Positions 1-7,387 of a DNA stretch of 22,757 nucleotides are shown one piece after another. The notes under the pieces are model-generated. The model saw nothing but the letters and a program-made list of their open reading frames with translations, was not told where the DNA came from and made no database searches. Made by a program: the position numbers and the translations under genes. Each line of letters opens with the position of its first letter. Position 1 is the first letter of the stretch. The stretch is from Chara braunii (lineage: Eukaryota > Streptophyta > Charophyceae > Charales > Characeae), in the NCBI GenBank assembly GCA_003427395.1, contig BFEA01000663.1, positions 21,679 to 44,435 on the forward strand, given 5' to 3'.

Positions 1-1416
1 TTCGGCTGAATCGAGATTTGATGATATCCTGATTTCAAATCCAACTTGGAAAAATACTTCGCACCGCCCAGTCGCTCGAGAAGATCGTCGATGCGAGGAA
101 GAGGCCCCACATTCTTGATGGTTTGCGCGTTGAGCTTGTGGTAGTTGATACACAATCGTAGATCCTTGTTCTTCTTCCTGACGGATCCAGCCCTTGGCCA
201 ACAAATCATCGAGTTGTCCGCGGAGTACCTCAAGCTCCTCCTCGCTCATCCGATAGATGCAACTGTTCGGCGGCACGACACCGGCCTCAAGAATGATCTC
301 GTGAGAGGTCGGCCGACCCGGCACCACACCGGTAGGNGACTCGAAGATGTCGGCGAACTTGTCCAGCAACCGTACCACACGGGGGTCCGAANACAAGTCC
401 GTGGGTGAAGAGTCGGCTACCGCGACGGTCCGTAAGAAACATAGGCCGATCTCCTCGGGCTGCTCGTAAGCACAAGTCGCCCAGAATGATTTGGCCGTCA
501 CCACTTGGCACCGGATCGAAGAGTGCGGTAGAGGAATCGTACACGCCACTTCCGCGCCGAAGGCGTCGCGAACGCTAAGAGTCCGCCGATGGAAGTTGAC
601 CGTGTGATCCGCACTTGCAAGCCAAGGCATTCCCAGAATGATGTCGAAGTCCGTGTCGAGAATATCGAATGTCACCGGTTCGCATGCATGAGGTGCGAAA
701 TAGACCGGTACGGCCTCGATGTAATGGTCGAGTAGTTGCTGTGTCTTTCCATCCGCCAACTTGATCGCCGTCGGGTTTGCCTTTCTCCGAACTTTTGCGC
801 CAAGGCCAGCTCTTTGCATAAAAGACTGGCTCATGAAGTTGCGAGTCGCGCCGCTATCCAGCAAAGCGCTGCATGACGCTTGCCCAACCTGGATGCGGAC
901 ATACATGAGCGGTGCATTGTTGTTATCGTACCGCTGCGTGCGAAACTCACGGGCCACCTTGGTAACGTACGCAACGATGTCCCCCACCCCGACTTCGTCA
1001 TCCGTCGGCGAAGTTGGTGGTGCATAGAAGGAAAGGTAAGTGTGGAGATAAGCTCTAAGTGCTGCGCATTGCGGTCCCGGCAAACAGCTTGTGGTCGGGA
1101 GAGGAAGCCATGCAAAGTCCTCAGACGTGAGCGGGTCCAAAACCTCTATCTTGAACTCGCGCGCCGAATCCCGTGACGAACCACTTGAAGACGATATGTC
1201 GTTGTTGCCGGACGGAGAAGAAACCGCACACACTCCTTGTCCTTGAGCTTGAGTACCCAGCGTTGGAACGAGCCGGGAAGTATAGTCCTCGAAAGAAAGT
1301 AGGAGCGGAGGACTGTCGACTTCCGCGTGTGCCTCGGAATGAAGGTTGGTCACTCGCGAAGAAACCTGTTCCGAAGGCGTCGAGAGTGTCGTCGCGTCAC
1401 TCTCGGCGGTGCTCAG
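1..1416 (-). pseudogene. pol: Retrotransposon pol, N-terminal part: linker, retropepsin, start of reverse transcriptase
   Basis: In the -1 frame relative to gag, the frame is open from 1416 to 1 with no stop (checked codon by codon). An S/T-rich linker is followed by a retropepsin: active-site loop LLDSGATRNFM (DSG at about 850-858) and the later hydrophobic element FDIILGMPWL (about 624-653). The protease-RT connector (VPPNSCIYRMSEEELE) and the RT start (LDDLLAKGWI) follow. At about 183 the RT jumps frame: the next RT residues, RKKNKDLRLCINY and LDLKSGYHQI, are read in another frame to position 1. Compared with the family, the stretch between GWI and VRKKN is missing, so I infer a short deletion of roughly 12-13 codons with a frameshift. 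Without that lesion this would be functional-looking. The aspartic protease would process Gag-Pol and the RT would copy the element RNA. Confidence 0.85.
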
Positions 1417-1422
1417 TTTCCC
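1381..1422 (-). promoter_or_regulatory. Predicted programmed -1 ribosomal frameshift site between gag and pol
   Basis: On the minus strand the last three gag codons are CAG GGA AAC, then TGA (1413-1415). This makes the heptamer G GGA AAC (1416-1422) in exactly the X XXY YYZ phase. A slip of -1 reads CTG AGC and enters the long open pol frame. Ten bases after the heptamer (1406-1415) begins a perfect 8-bp stem, CGAGAGTG (1398-1405) with CACTCTCG (1381-1388), loop 9 nt. The loop contains CGCGA, which can pair with TCGCG about 24 nt beyond the stem (about 1352-1356), so an H-type pseudoknot is possible. GGGAAAC is a known retroviral slippery heptamer. The stem, phase and frame are seen; function is inferred. 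Confidence 0.65.
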
Positions 1423-2915
1423 TGTCTTCCCTTGCCTTTCAATGGGCAAACCTGCGTGTGATGAAGATCGTTGTTGCACCAAAGGCAATAGTGGAATCTC
1501 TCGCGCGCCTTGTAGGCGGACTCGGAGATGCCGTACGGGGTCCATGGGCCTGTCTGAGCTGCTGCACCGGGCCCGGGGCTAGAAACGGTGTGTGTCTTCG
1601 GCTTGCCGCAACCTCGGCCTCTGTCGGGGCGGCCACCTTCCCGGGCGGCTGCGAATCTGTCCCCTTCACTGGCAGATGCAGCCTCCCTGGATTGGTCTAA
1701 CGGCGCTGCCGCTGCGACCACGGCCACTTGTGGCCGATGCTGGTTCCCGCTCGAGCCTGACGCAGATGAACGTAGGTTCTTGGCCTCCTTGTTCGTGACG
1801 ATGATCTGCGCAACCTTGTCAAATAACTCCGCCGTCGTCGTCAAGGTGTTCTCGACATGCGTCAAGGCATTGCTCAATGTCGGACATGACCTTGAGATGA
1901 AGAAGTGGCGGATGGCCTTGAAGCCCATCTGGATGTCTGGGACTGACGTCAAGCGTTGGTATTCGGCGATCCAGTCCGTACTCGGCAGCGTGCCTTGCTC
2001 GAAGACCATGAGCTTGTCCATGGCTTTGATCTCTGGCGGCTCCACCTGGAACCGCTTGTGCCACGCCGCCTTCAGATCATCCCAGTTGATCATGGTGTGC
2101 AAGTCCGCTGCTACCACTCCGTACTTGGACAACAAGTTGTCCAACCACGCCTGACACGCGCCCCCTGAGCGAGAGTACAAGTAAGCGTGGTGCTTGTTTT
2201 CCTTGACGTTGTGGAGCTGCAGCGTGAGCTCGAACTTGCGAAACCATGGAATTGGATTTGTCTTGATTGAGTCGTGGAAGATCTCCTGCCCATCGAACTT
2301 AGGAGCTGTCTCACGCGGCTCCGAACTCGAGGTAGTGGCGGTAGTGCAGATCCGCTACTGCAATTGTTGCGTCGCGGTCTTCTGTAACTACGCGCCATCC
2401 TGGAGGGAGCCGACGCGCATCTCCAATGCGGTGAGGCGGTCGGCAGTATTGGAAGAGCCTGCGGCGGCGGCGGCGACTGGTCGCTGCTCCACCCGCTGAA
2501 GGCGGTCTTGGAGCTGAGCTACCGAGTTGTCGAGACCAAGGATCTCCGCCTGCTGTGTAATGCAGGTTGCCAGGAGATCCGTGAGATGCGAGAGGAGGAG
2601 CGCTATCTTGTTTGCGCTATCCTCCAACTGGCTATTCTCGGCCTCGCTTCGCCATTCTGCTGCCATGGTAAGTAATGCCCGCTCTCCGCTGAATATCTTC
2701 TCACGACGCTGTGTTCTTTCTTCATCGGCAGCCCTTGCTGCTGCCTCGTCGTGCTGGAGCTGTTGTTCCACGGCCAGCAGACGTGCCTGGTCGGCATCCT
2801 CTGCCCTTTTCTTGGCTGCTGCGGCAGCGTCATCTGCCCGCTTCTTTGTCTCGGTACTCCAGGCTAACATGTGGGCCTGATAGGCCTCGTCTGTTTCCCC
2901 GGCCTTCTGGTCCAT
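1413..2915 (-). pseudogene. gag: Retrotransposon Gag with coiled-coil N-terminus and CCHC zinc knuckle, two in-frame amber codons
   Basis: The single minus-strand frame encodes about 500 residues. I choose the ATG at 2913-2915 (MDQKAGETDEAY); another in-frame ATG lies at 2940-2942. The first ~150 residues are rich in Ala, Lys, Glu, Gln and Arg with heptad character (KKRADDAAAAAKKRAEDA), a likely coiled coil. Then come the gag core (KFDGQEIFHDSIKTN, WFRKFELTLQLHNV, WDDLKAAWHKRF) and a basic Ser/Gly-rich tail. The zinc knuckle CLWCNNDLHHTQVC (CX2CX4HX4C) lies at 1446-1487. Gag would form the virus-like particle and bind element RNA. Two TAG codons interrupt it, at 2388-2390 and 2355-2357, both in a Gln-rich stretch, so CAG-to-TAG transitions are the simplest explanation; readthrough is less likely. 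It ends at TGA 1413-1415 on the frameshift site. Confidence 0.85.
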
Positions 2916-2961
2916 GACTGTTGTCTGTGAACGCAACAGCATAGACCAGACCGGTGCCTGC

Positions 2962-3117
2962 TGATGTAGTATCCCTTATTGCTGACGTGTCCTTCTGACG
3001 TGTGTTGCTGACGTGTCCTGCTGACGTAGCCTGCTGACGTGGTCTGCTGACGTACTTACGTAGCCTGCTGACGTGTCCTGCTGACGTGGTCTGCTGACGT
3101 GGCCTGCTGACGTGGCA
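2962..3117. repeat. 13-bp minisatellite with periodic TGACGT cores
   Basis: Unit approximately TGCTGACGTGGCC. TGACGT cores start at 2983, 2996, 3009, 3022, 3035, 3048, 3069, 3082, 3095 and 3108, with a decayed TGATGT at 2962. Spacing is exactly 13 bp except for two 21-bp gaps (13+8). The period is not a multiple of three, so it does not encode a peptide repeat. It lies in the element 1 leader, directly upstream of gag. TGACG/ACGTGGC cores are the type bound by plant bZIP factors; whether any bind here is unknown. Confidence 0.9.
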
Positions 3118-3898
3118 ACTTACCAATGTCGTCACAAGGGGTACCCGGAGACAACCAGAAACGGCAAGGCAAGAGATGGCAACAACGTAGGTGGGGAGGG
3201 GTGGGTGGGATAATCGCCCAACTCACACTTAGATAAGGAGCCACTAATCAAACCAGAAAAGTTTTGAACTTTGCAAAAAAAAAATTCGAGAAACTTTTAA
3301 AAATCCCGATTTTTGCAAGTTCGGTAGGTCTCCCAATCTCCCTTGAAGTACGAAATGATCTCTGAAAGCGAAAAAAAATTCGACTTTAGACTGCAACCGA
3401 TTTGTAGAACCAATTGACAGAATCCAAGAACTGCGAAAAAAAGTCCGAACAGAAATGACAAGTATTCGGATTTATTTCGATGGGAATATTCGCAGTAAAA
3501 AAATAATATGTGCAGGAGGTATTTCCCGTACCGTTTTCAGAAAAACGAATTTCAGAAACGAAGATATTCTGAAGTTCTAAGTAACGGGAAATGCAACAGG
3601 AAATCGAAACTTTCAAAAAAGAATTATATTTTGGATTTTTTAACAACGAAATTTCGAATTTTCAGAAAGAAAAATGAAAATAGGAATTTCAGATGTTGCG
3701 ATATAGCGATTTTCCACAGCAGAATAGCGAGAAAATAAAATCCGAGAAAAGAAAAAAATTTCGATTTTTTTTGTAGTAAGGTCAAGATCGTGATTTTGGG
3801 GTCTAACTAGTATGTCCTAATCAACAGAAAAGACATAACTAACTTTTTTTGATCCCCACACACGTGTCAGATCAGATCGTCCTGATTCACGTGCAAAA
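3118..3898 (-). other. AT-rich untranslated leader of element 1, no gene seen
   Basis: This stretch between the PBS and the minisatellite has no convincing ORF on either strand. From about 3260 to 3780 it is strongly A/T-rich with many homopolymer runs and recurrent TTCGA/TCGAAA words, unlike the GC-richer gag and pol next to it. A G/T-rich patch (about 3187-3210) separates it from the minisatellite. It may be a long 5' leader; an intron or an inserted AT-rich element cannot be excluded. Confidence 0.5.
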
Positions 3899-3910
3899 GC
3901 TCTGATACCA
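3899..3910 (-). other. Primer-binding site, initiator tRNA-Met type
   Basis: The minus strand reads TGGTATCAGAGC, the standard plant retrotransposon PBS complementary to the 3' end of initiator tRNA-Met. It lies 2 nt inside the putative LTR end (...GTAGCA, 3913-3918) and upstream of gag in the correct orientation. It primes minus-strand cDNA synthesis for element 1. Confidence 0.85.
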
Positions 3911-3912
3911 AC

Positions 3913-4506
3913 TGCTACATGCATAGATATGCAATGTATGCAATAAACCGAGAATCTGCAATGTGATGAAAAGGACTGAATAGACAATGCGGTTATGAGA
4001 ATCTCGACCAGCAATGTGCATTCTCATTCATACATGAAGATGCTGAAGAGNGCAGGGAAGACTTGATACAAAGACTGACCTGACAGGACTGACCTCATCC
4101 ACGTAGTTCGGAGTAACGAAGCAGAATGCCAGAGTGCTACTAACTAGCCCAATCAATGTTGAACTCAGACTAAACATGCATTGTATCCATCACCGAGTGT
4201 GAAGGAGCCTAGCGCTGTAACATAGGAAGCAAGCGCCAGGTCCAAACATACACAGACGAAGAGGTAAGGATTAGACGAAAGGAGGGAGGAAGATGGGAAT
4301 GTCGTTAACACCAAATCTTGGTCACCAATCCCAAATAGTCCCTCGTTGCCATGTCTGAATCCCCAAAAAGTCGAGTCTGGATCATATGTCACCAAGCCCG
4401 GTATCTATTCTCTCGTAGTCTGCAACTGCAGGGAAGTCAGAAGTTGAGAGGGTAAGAAGAAGATGGTAGACTGAGAAGAGGAAGAAGAGAACTCTCTCTC
4501 TCTCAC
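3913..4506 (-). mobile_element. 5' LTR (3'-most part) of element 1, other boundary uncertain
   Basis: The segment abuts the PBS, so its minus-strand 3' end (...CATGTAGCA) must be the end of the 5' LTR. On the plus strand it starts TGCTAC, and the matching inverted end GTAGCA occurs at 6175-6180. That allows a 2.27-kb LTR interrupted by the 4507-6160 segment, but the partner LTR is outside the window so the boundary cannot be tested. No ORF is convincing. It ends in purine-rich DNA (4441-4494) and a short CT run (4494-4504). Confidence 0.5.
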
Positions 4507-4919
4507 TGTTACGAACCAGGTACTAACCTGTGATGTTGGCGCTGTGCTGCAGGTACCTTGAAGACGAAGCTGGAGCAACGGCGCTGCAGGTAAGTGATCC
4601 CTGGCCTCCGCCCNTCAGTTCTACCACTACCTAGCTATGGCGCCCANCNNCGAAGACTACANCTACCTACTGCGCCCAGCGCTGAAGACTACTAGCTAAC
4701 GCTACTCTACTACAACGCAGTGCTCCCTCCANAGTGCTGCTCCCGAATCCTGAAGACTACAACTGCCGAACTGCCTNNCTCNGAAGTGCCTGGGAAGTCC
4801 TATGTACTACCTCGGCCTGCCTCCTGACTGCAGGAGGGCGAGCAGGCCGAGGAGGCAGCTCTTGCCAATGCCGAAGNGTGCCAGGGGCNGGCGTGCAGCA
4901 GCCTGCTCGAGGCTGGCAT

Positions 4920-5227
4920 GGGAACAGTCTAAAGATAGGCTGTTCCCCAAAACCCTGGTTTGGTGCCTGCGTTTCAGGGCCGGTCGTTCTGATGAACGAC
5001 CGAATATGGCCCTTCGTTTCAGGCTAAAAAGGCTGTTGCCATTTTTAGTCTGAAACGACCAGGGATAGGCCCTGAACTTCAGGCTTTTGGCCTGAACCGA
5101 CAGGGGGCCTGTAAGCCCTGGATTTCAGGCTTTCGGCCTGAAATTCAGGCTATCGGCCTGAAGTTCAGGCTTTTAGCCTGGACGGACGCGGGCCTGCAAA
5201 ATGGCCGTCGGGCCTGCAAAATGGCCC
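4920..5227. repeat. Array of consecutive perfect inverted repeats (hairpin array)
   Basis: Successive inverted repeats: GGGAACAG/CTGTTCCC (4920-4927, 4940-4947); CGGTCGTTC TGAT GAACGACCG (4981-5002); 15-nt arms 5016-5030 and 5042-5056 with one G-T pair; TTCAGGC TTTTG GCCTGAA (5078-5096); ATTTCAGGC TTTCG GCCTGAAAT (5122-5144); TTCAGGC TATCG GCCTGAA (5144-5162); and TTCAGGC TTTTA GCCTGGA (5164-5182). Two 20-bp units each holding GGGCC...GGCC follow (5190-5209, 5210-5227). The last TTCAGGC hairpins repeat with a 20-bp period. Confidence 0.85.
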
Positions 5228-5522
5228 GTGTGTGCACGCGCTGCATGTAACATATGGACAGTGCCAAATGTCACCGAGATAGAATCCAGAAGGTCACCAA
5301 TATGGTAGCCCAAAATGCCACCGAACAAAATCAGAATGTCGTGGACATAAGTCACCAATGTCGGAGGTACAGAATCCTAATGTAACCGATGTCCGATCTG
5401 TGATGCCGCCTGGTATCAATCCCAACTATCTCCAATATCTCGATCCGGTAAGTATCACAGCCTCCTACCACCGAAGTCCAATCACTGATCTCTGTCCAAC
5501 TTGTATCAATAATCTCGAGTCC

Positions 5523-5588
5523 GAAGAAGAAGAAGAAGGAGAAGAAGTCTGAAGAAGAAGAAGAAGAATTCTGAAGAAAGAAGAAGAG
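5523..5588. repeat. Imperfect (GAA)n purine tract
   Basis: Low-complexity GAAGAAGAA with GGA/TCT interruptions. It makes artificial poly-Glu or poly-Ser open frames that I do not regard as genes. Confidence 0.85.
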
Positions 5589-5920
5589 TCCGAGAGGGGC
5601 AGAGGGGAGGTGGAGAGGTCGAGTCCCCGCCCAGGCTCCTACTTGCGGATTCAAGCTGGCGCCTTGGAACTCTCGAAGACCCGTGGCTCCAACTTGGAGC
5701 TATGGCGCTACGCAGGTAAGCCTGTAGTGTTTGTTTACCACCTCCAACCATCACTCAGCACTAATCAGCGTTGCTGTGCTCGGAGCTGCGCTATTTCGTA
5801 ACTGCTGCCGTACTCCTCCGGTCCCTGAAATGACTGCTGCTGGGTACTAAATACCGTAGTGGCATGTTCGGCCTTGCTGCTTTGGAACAGTAGCGTGGTC
5901 TGAACCGTTAAATCCCGTTG

Positions 5921-6138
5921 CCGATCTGCGGTTTCAGATCGGCCTTGCGGGCGGCAGCCTCTAGGGCGCCGCCGGTCCAACGGTCATATTCTTGGACTGT
6001 GTCCGCCTGGGCCTGTGCGGCAGGGCCTACTGAGCAGCCTTCTGCATAAAGGTCCGACCTTTGGACCGGGCCGGCCTGGACTATCTTGTCCAGGCCTGTG
6101 GTACCCCTAGGCCTAGTGGTCGGGTCTGAAACGGACCC
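5921..6138. repeat. Second cluster of small inverted repeats
   Basis: CCGATCTG/CAGATCGG (5921-5928, 5935-5942); GTCCAA/TTGGAC (5975-5980, 5992-5997); GGTCC/GGACC (6051-6055, 6063-6067); perfect 9-bp GGCCTGGAC TATCTT GTCCAGGCC (6073-6096); and GGGTC/GACCC (6122-6126, 6134-6138). Same GC-rich, GGCCTG-containing style as the array at 4920-5227, within the same bounded segment. Confidence 0.75.
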
Positions 6139-6160
6139 ATGTGACATGCAGTACGTAACA

Positions 6161-6518
6161 GAAAAGGACCTCGAGTAGCAGAGGGAGAAGGAAGAGGAAG
6201 GAGTTGGGAACCAGGAAGGAGAGTCAGCTTTGGCCTTCATCTCCAAGGTTGGTGTTGCATCTAGAATACCCCTGAAGCGGAGACTGATGGATTGAGGACT
6301 TCATCTTCTTGTGTAGGCTTGGCGGCTGAACTGGGAGAGGTCATTGAAGCTTTGTGTTCTTCTTCGAGCATCCAAGCTAGGCTTGGATGTGCTGCCATCA
6401 GACTGCAACGAGGAAGAAGGGAGGCATAAGACGTCAAAGGAGGGCTCTTTATGTTGCTGGGCCATGCTCGCAATAAGGGGGAGTAGTCAGACATTTTATT
6501 CTGGCTACTCCATTCATT
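6161..6518. other. Non-coding spacer with one 9-bp palindrome
   Basis: There is no convincing gene. A purine-rich stretch (6171-6225) follows the CGTAACA end. GTAGCA at 6175-6180 is the inverted match of the element 1 LTR end (TGCTAC at 3913). A perfect hairpin CATCCAAGC TAG GCTTGGATG lies at 6369-6389. Weak open frames on both strands have no family resemblance I can name. Confidence 0.5.
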
Positions 6519-6600
6519 TGTTATGATCCTGGCCAATTTCGAAGTACAATTCATGATAAAGTACAGTGCTGTCCAATTTCAAATAGCAAGGAATGAACTT

Positions 6601-6661
6601 GAGAGGAGAAAGAGGGAAAGAAGAAGAAGAAGAAAGATGAAAGAAAGAAGAAGAAGAAGAT
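6601..6661. repeat. Purine-rich GA/GAA tract
   Basis: A low-complexity GAGAGGAGAAAGAGGG then GAAGAAGAA run inside the truncated LTR. The equivalent tract in the full LTR (10025-10057) is shorter, so it has expanded in this copy. Confidence 0.8.
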
Positions 6662-6746
6662 GTACACCAGCAAAGACCTATGAGAATTCCCTTCTTCTTC
6701 ACCAACGACTCTCCTCTTCCTTATCTCCTCCCCTCTTATTCAAACA

Positions 6747-6764
6747 ATAAATAATAATAATAAT

Positions 6765-6803
<39 letters not shown>

Positions 6804-6814
6804 TATAATTATAA
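6747..6814. repeat. (AAT)n microsatellite
   Basis: AATAATAAT run of about 68 bp with a few ATT interruptions. The homologous position in the other LTR (about 10146-10166) has only a short AACAATTATAATATTG stretch, so the expansion arose after the copies diverged. Confidence 0.9.
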
Positions 6815-7387
6815 TGTTGAATGGCTGAACCAGAATCAATGCCCGAATCCCTCTTCTACTGCAGGTATCGCATGAGGTCCACCATAGCCGTGCTCACCCT
6901 TCTTCCTCCTTCCTCCAAGGCCGAGGCTATGGCTGACTACCAGGGCACTGCCCTGCTGTGCAAAAGATAGCACAAAGCAGCTATGGCCGCTCTAGCTCCG
7001 GCCGCCATGTGTGACTCTGCCTCGAAGCTTCTTGGTGTAGCTCTACCCCAACTGGGGCCTTTCAGATGCAGCGCCCCACAAGGTGATGAAGATGGCATCC
7101 ACCATAGCCAGGTAAGTACCTCTGGCGCTCTCCCTCTTCCTAGTCCTAGTCTTCCTCATCCTTCAGTCCTTGCTCCTCCCCAGCAGCGCTGCTCTTATGC
7201 TAGCGCTGCTCCAGCCAGCACTCCAACCAGTGTGTCGCCATACTTGCACACCGACAATAAGGAGGAGCACTTTGCTCCTCCTGGAGATATAGCGGCCTGC
7301 TTGCCTCTTGGCGAGTGGCGAGACTTTGGGAACTCCCCAAAATCTTTGCAAAACTCACTGCTATATCGGACGCACGACAATTACTTA

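Larger units (their letters stand above)
1..3912 (-). mobile_element. Ty3/gypsy-like LTR retrotransposon, internal region (element 1), left end outside window
   Basis: Read on the minus strand, the order is PBS (3899-3910), long leader with a 13-bp minisatellite, gag, then pol with protease before RT. RT runs off the window, so RNase H, integrase, PPT and 3' LTR are not visible. Gag and pol are in different frames (pol is -1 to gag). Visible lesions are only two amber codons in gag and one short deletion in RT, making this the least decayed element here. Assignment to Ty3/gypsy rather than Ty1/copia rests on RT following protease directly with no integrase between, and on RT motifs such as LDLKSGYHQI. 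Confidence 0.85.
4507..6160. mobile_element. Candidate LTR or solo-LTR-like segment bounded by TGTTACG...CGTAACA
   Basis: The segment begins TGTTACG (4507-4513) and ends CGTAACA (6154-6160), a perfect 7-bp inverted terminal repeat with the TG...CA form of LTRs. Both LTRs of the 6.5-11.3 kb family also begin TGTTAY. Flanking 5-mers (CTCAC left, GAAAA right) do not match, so no target-site duplication supports a simple solo-LTR insertion. The interior is non-coding: repeated GAAGACTAC words (4651-4765), many n bases, two hairpin clusters, degenerate GTCACCRA words (5269-5390) and a GAA tract. Orientation is undetermined. Confidence 0.4.
6519..7387 (-). mobile_element. Truncated LTR copy (same family as the LTR at 9943-11290)
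   Basis: It begins TGTTATGATCCTGGCC and matches the right-hand copy (TGTTACAATCCTAGCC at 9943) over a long direct repeat. Shared landmarks are a GAGAGGAGA purine block, CTTATTCAAACAA, GAATGGYTGAACCAGAATCAATG, TCCACCATAGCC (twice) and GATATAGCGGCCT. About 450 bp of the full LTR are missing at its right end, where it passes directly into truncated integrase sequence at about 7388 with no PPT. Compared with the full copy it also has an expanded (AAT)n tract. Minus orientation is inferred from the full copy, which adjoins a minus-strand PPT and chromodomain. Confidence 0.7.

Noticed and set aside
1173-1700. Plus-strand open frame of about 175 codons
   Set aside because: It lies opposite the gag-pol boundary of element 1, whose minus-strand frames carry the zinc knuckle and the continuous pol; no family resemblance on the plus strand.
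2830-3244. Repetitive Ser/Arg/Gln open frames over the 13-bp array (minus strand)
   Set aside because: The repeat period is not a multiple of three, so the frame is not conserved between units; the peptide is incidental.
5358-5754. Short open frames rich in Glu (plus) or Ser/Phe/Leu (minus)
   Set aside because: They are generated by the GAA purine tract; composition is low-complexity and there is no domain.
4507-6160. Confident call of a solo LTR
   Set aside because: No matching 5-bp target-site duplication at the two ends and no partner LTR in the window.
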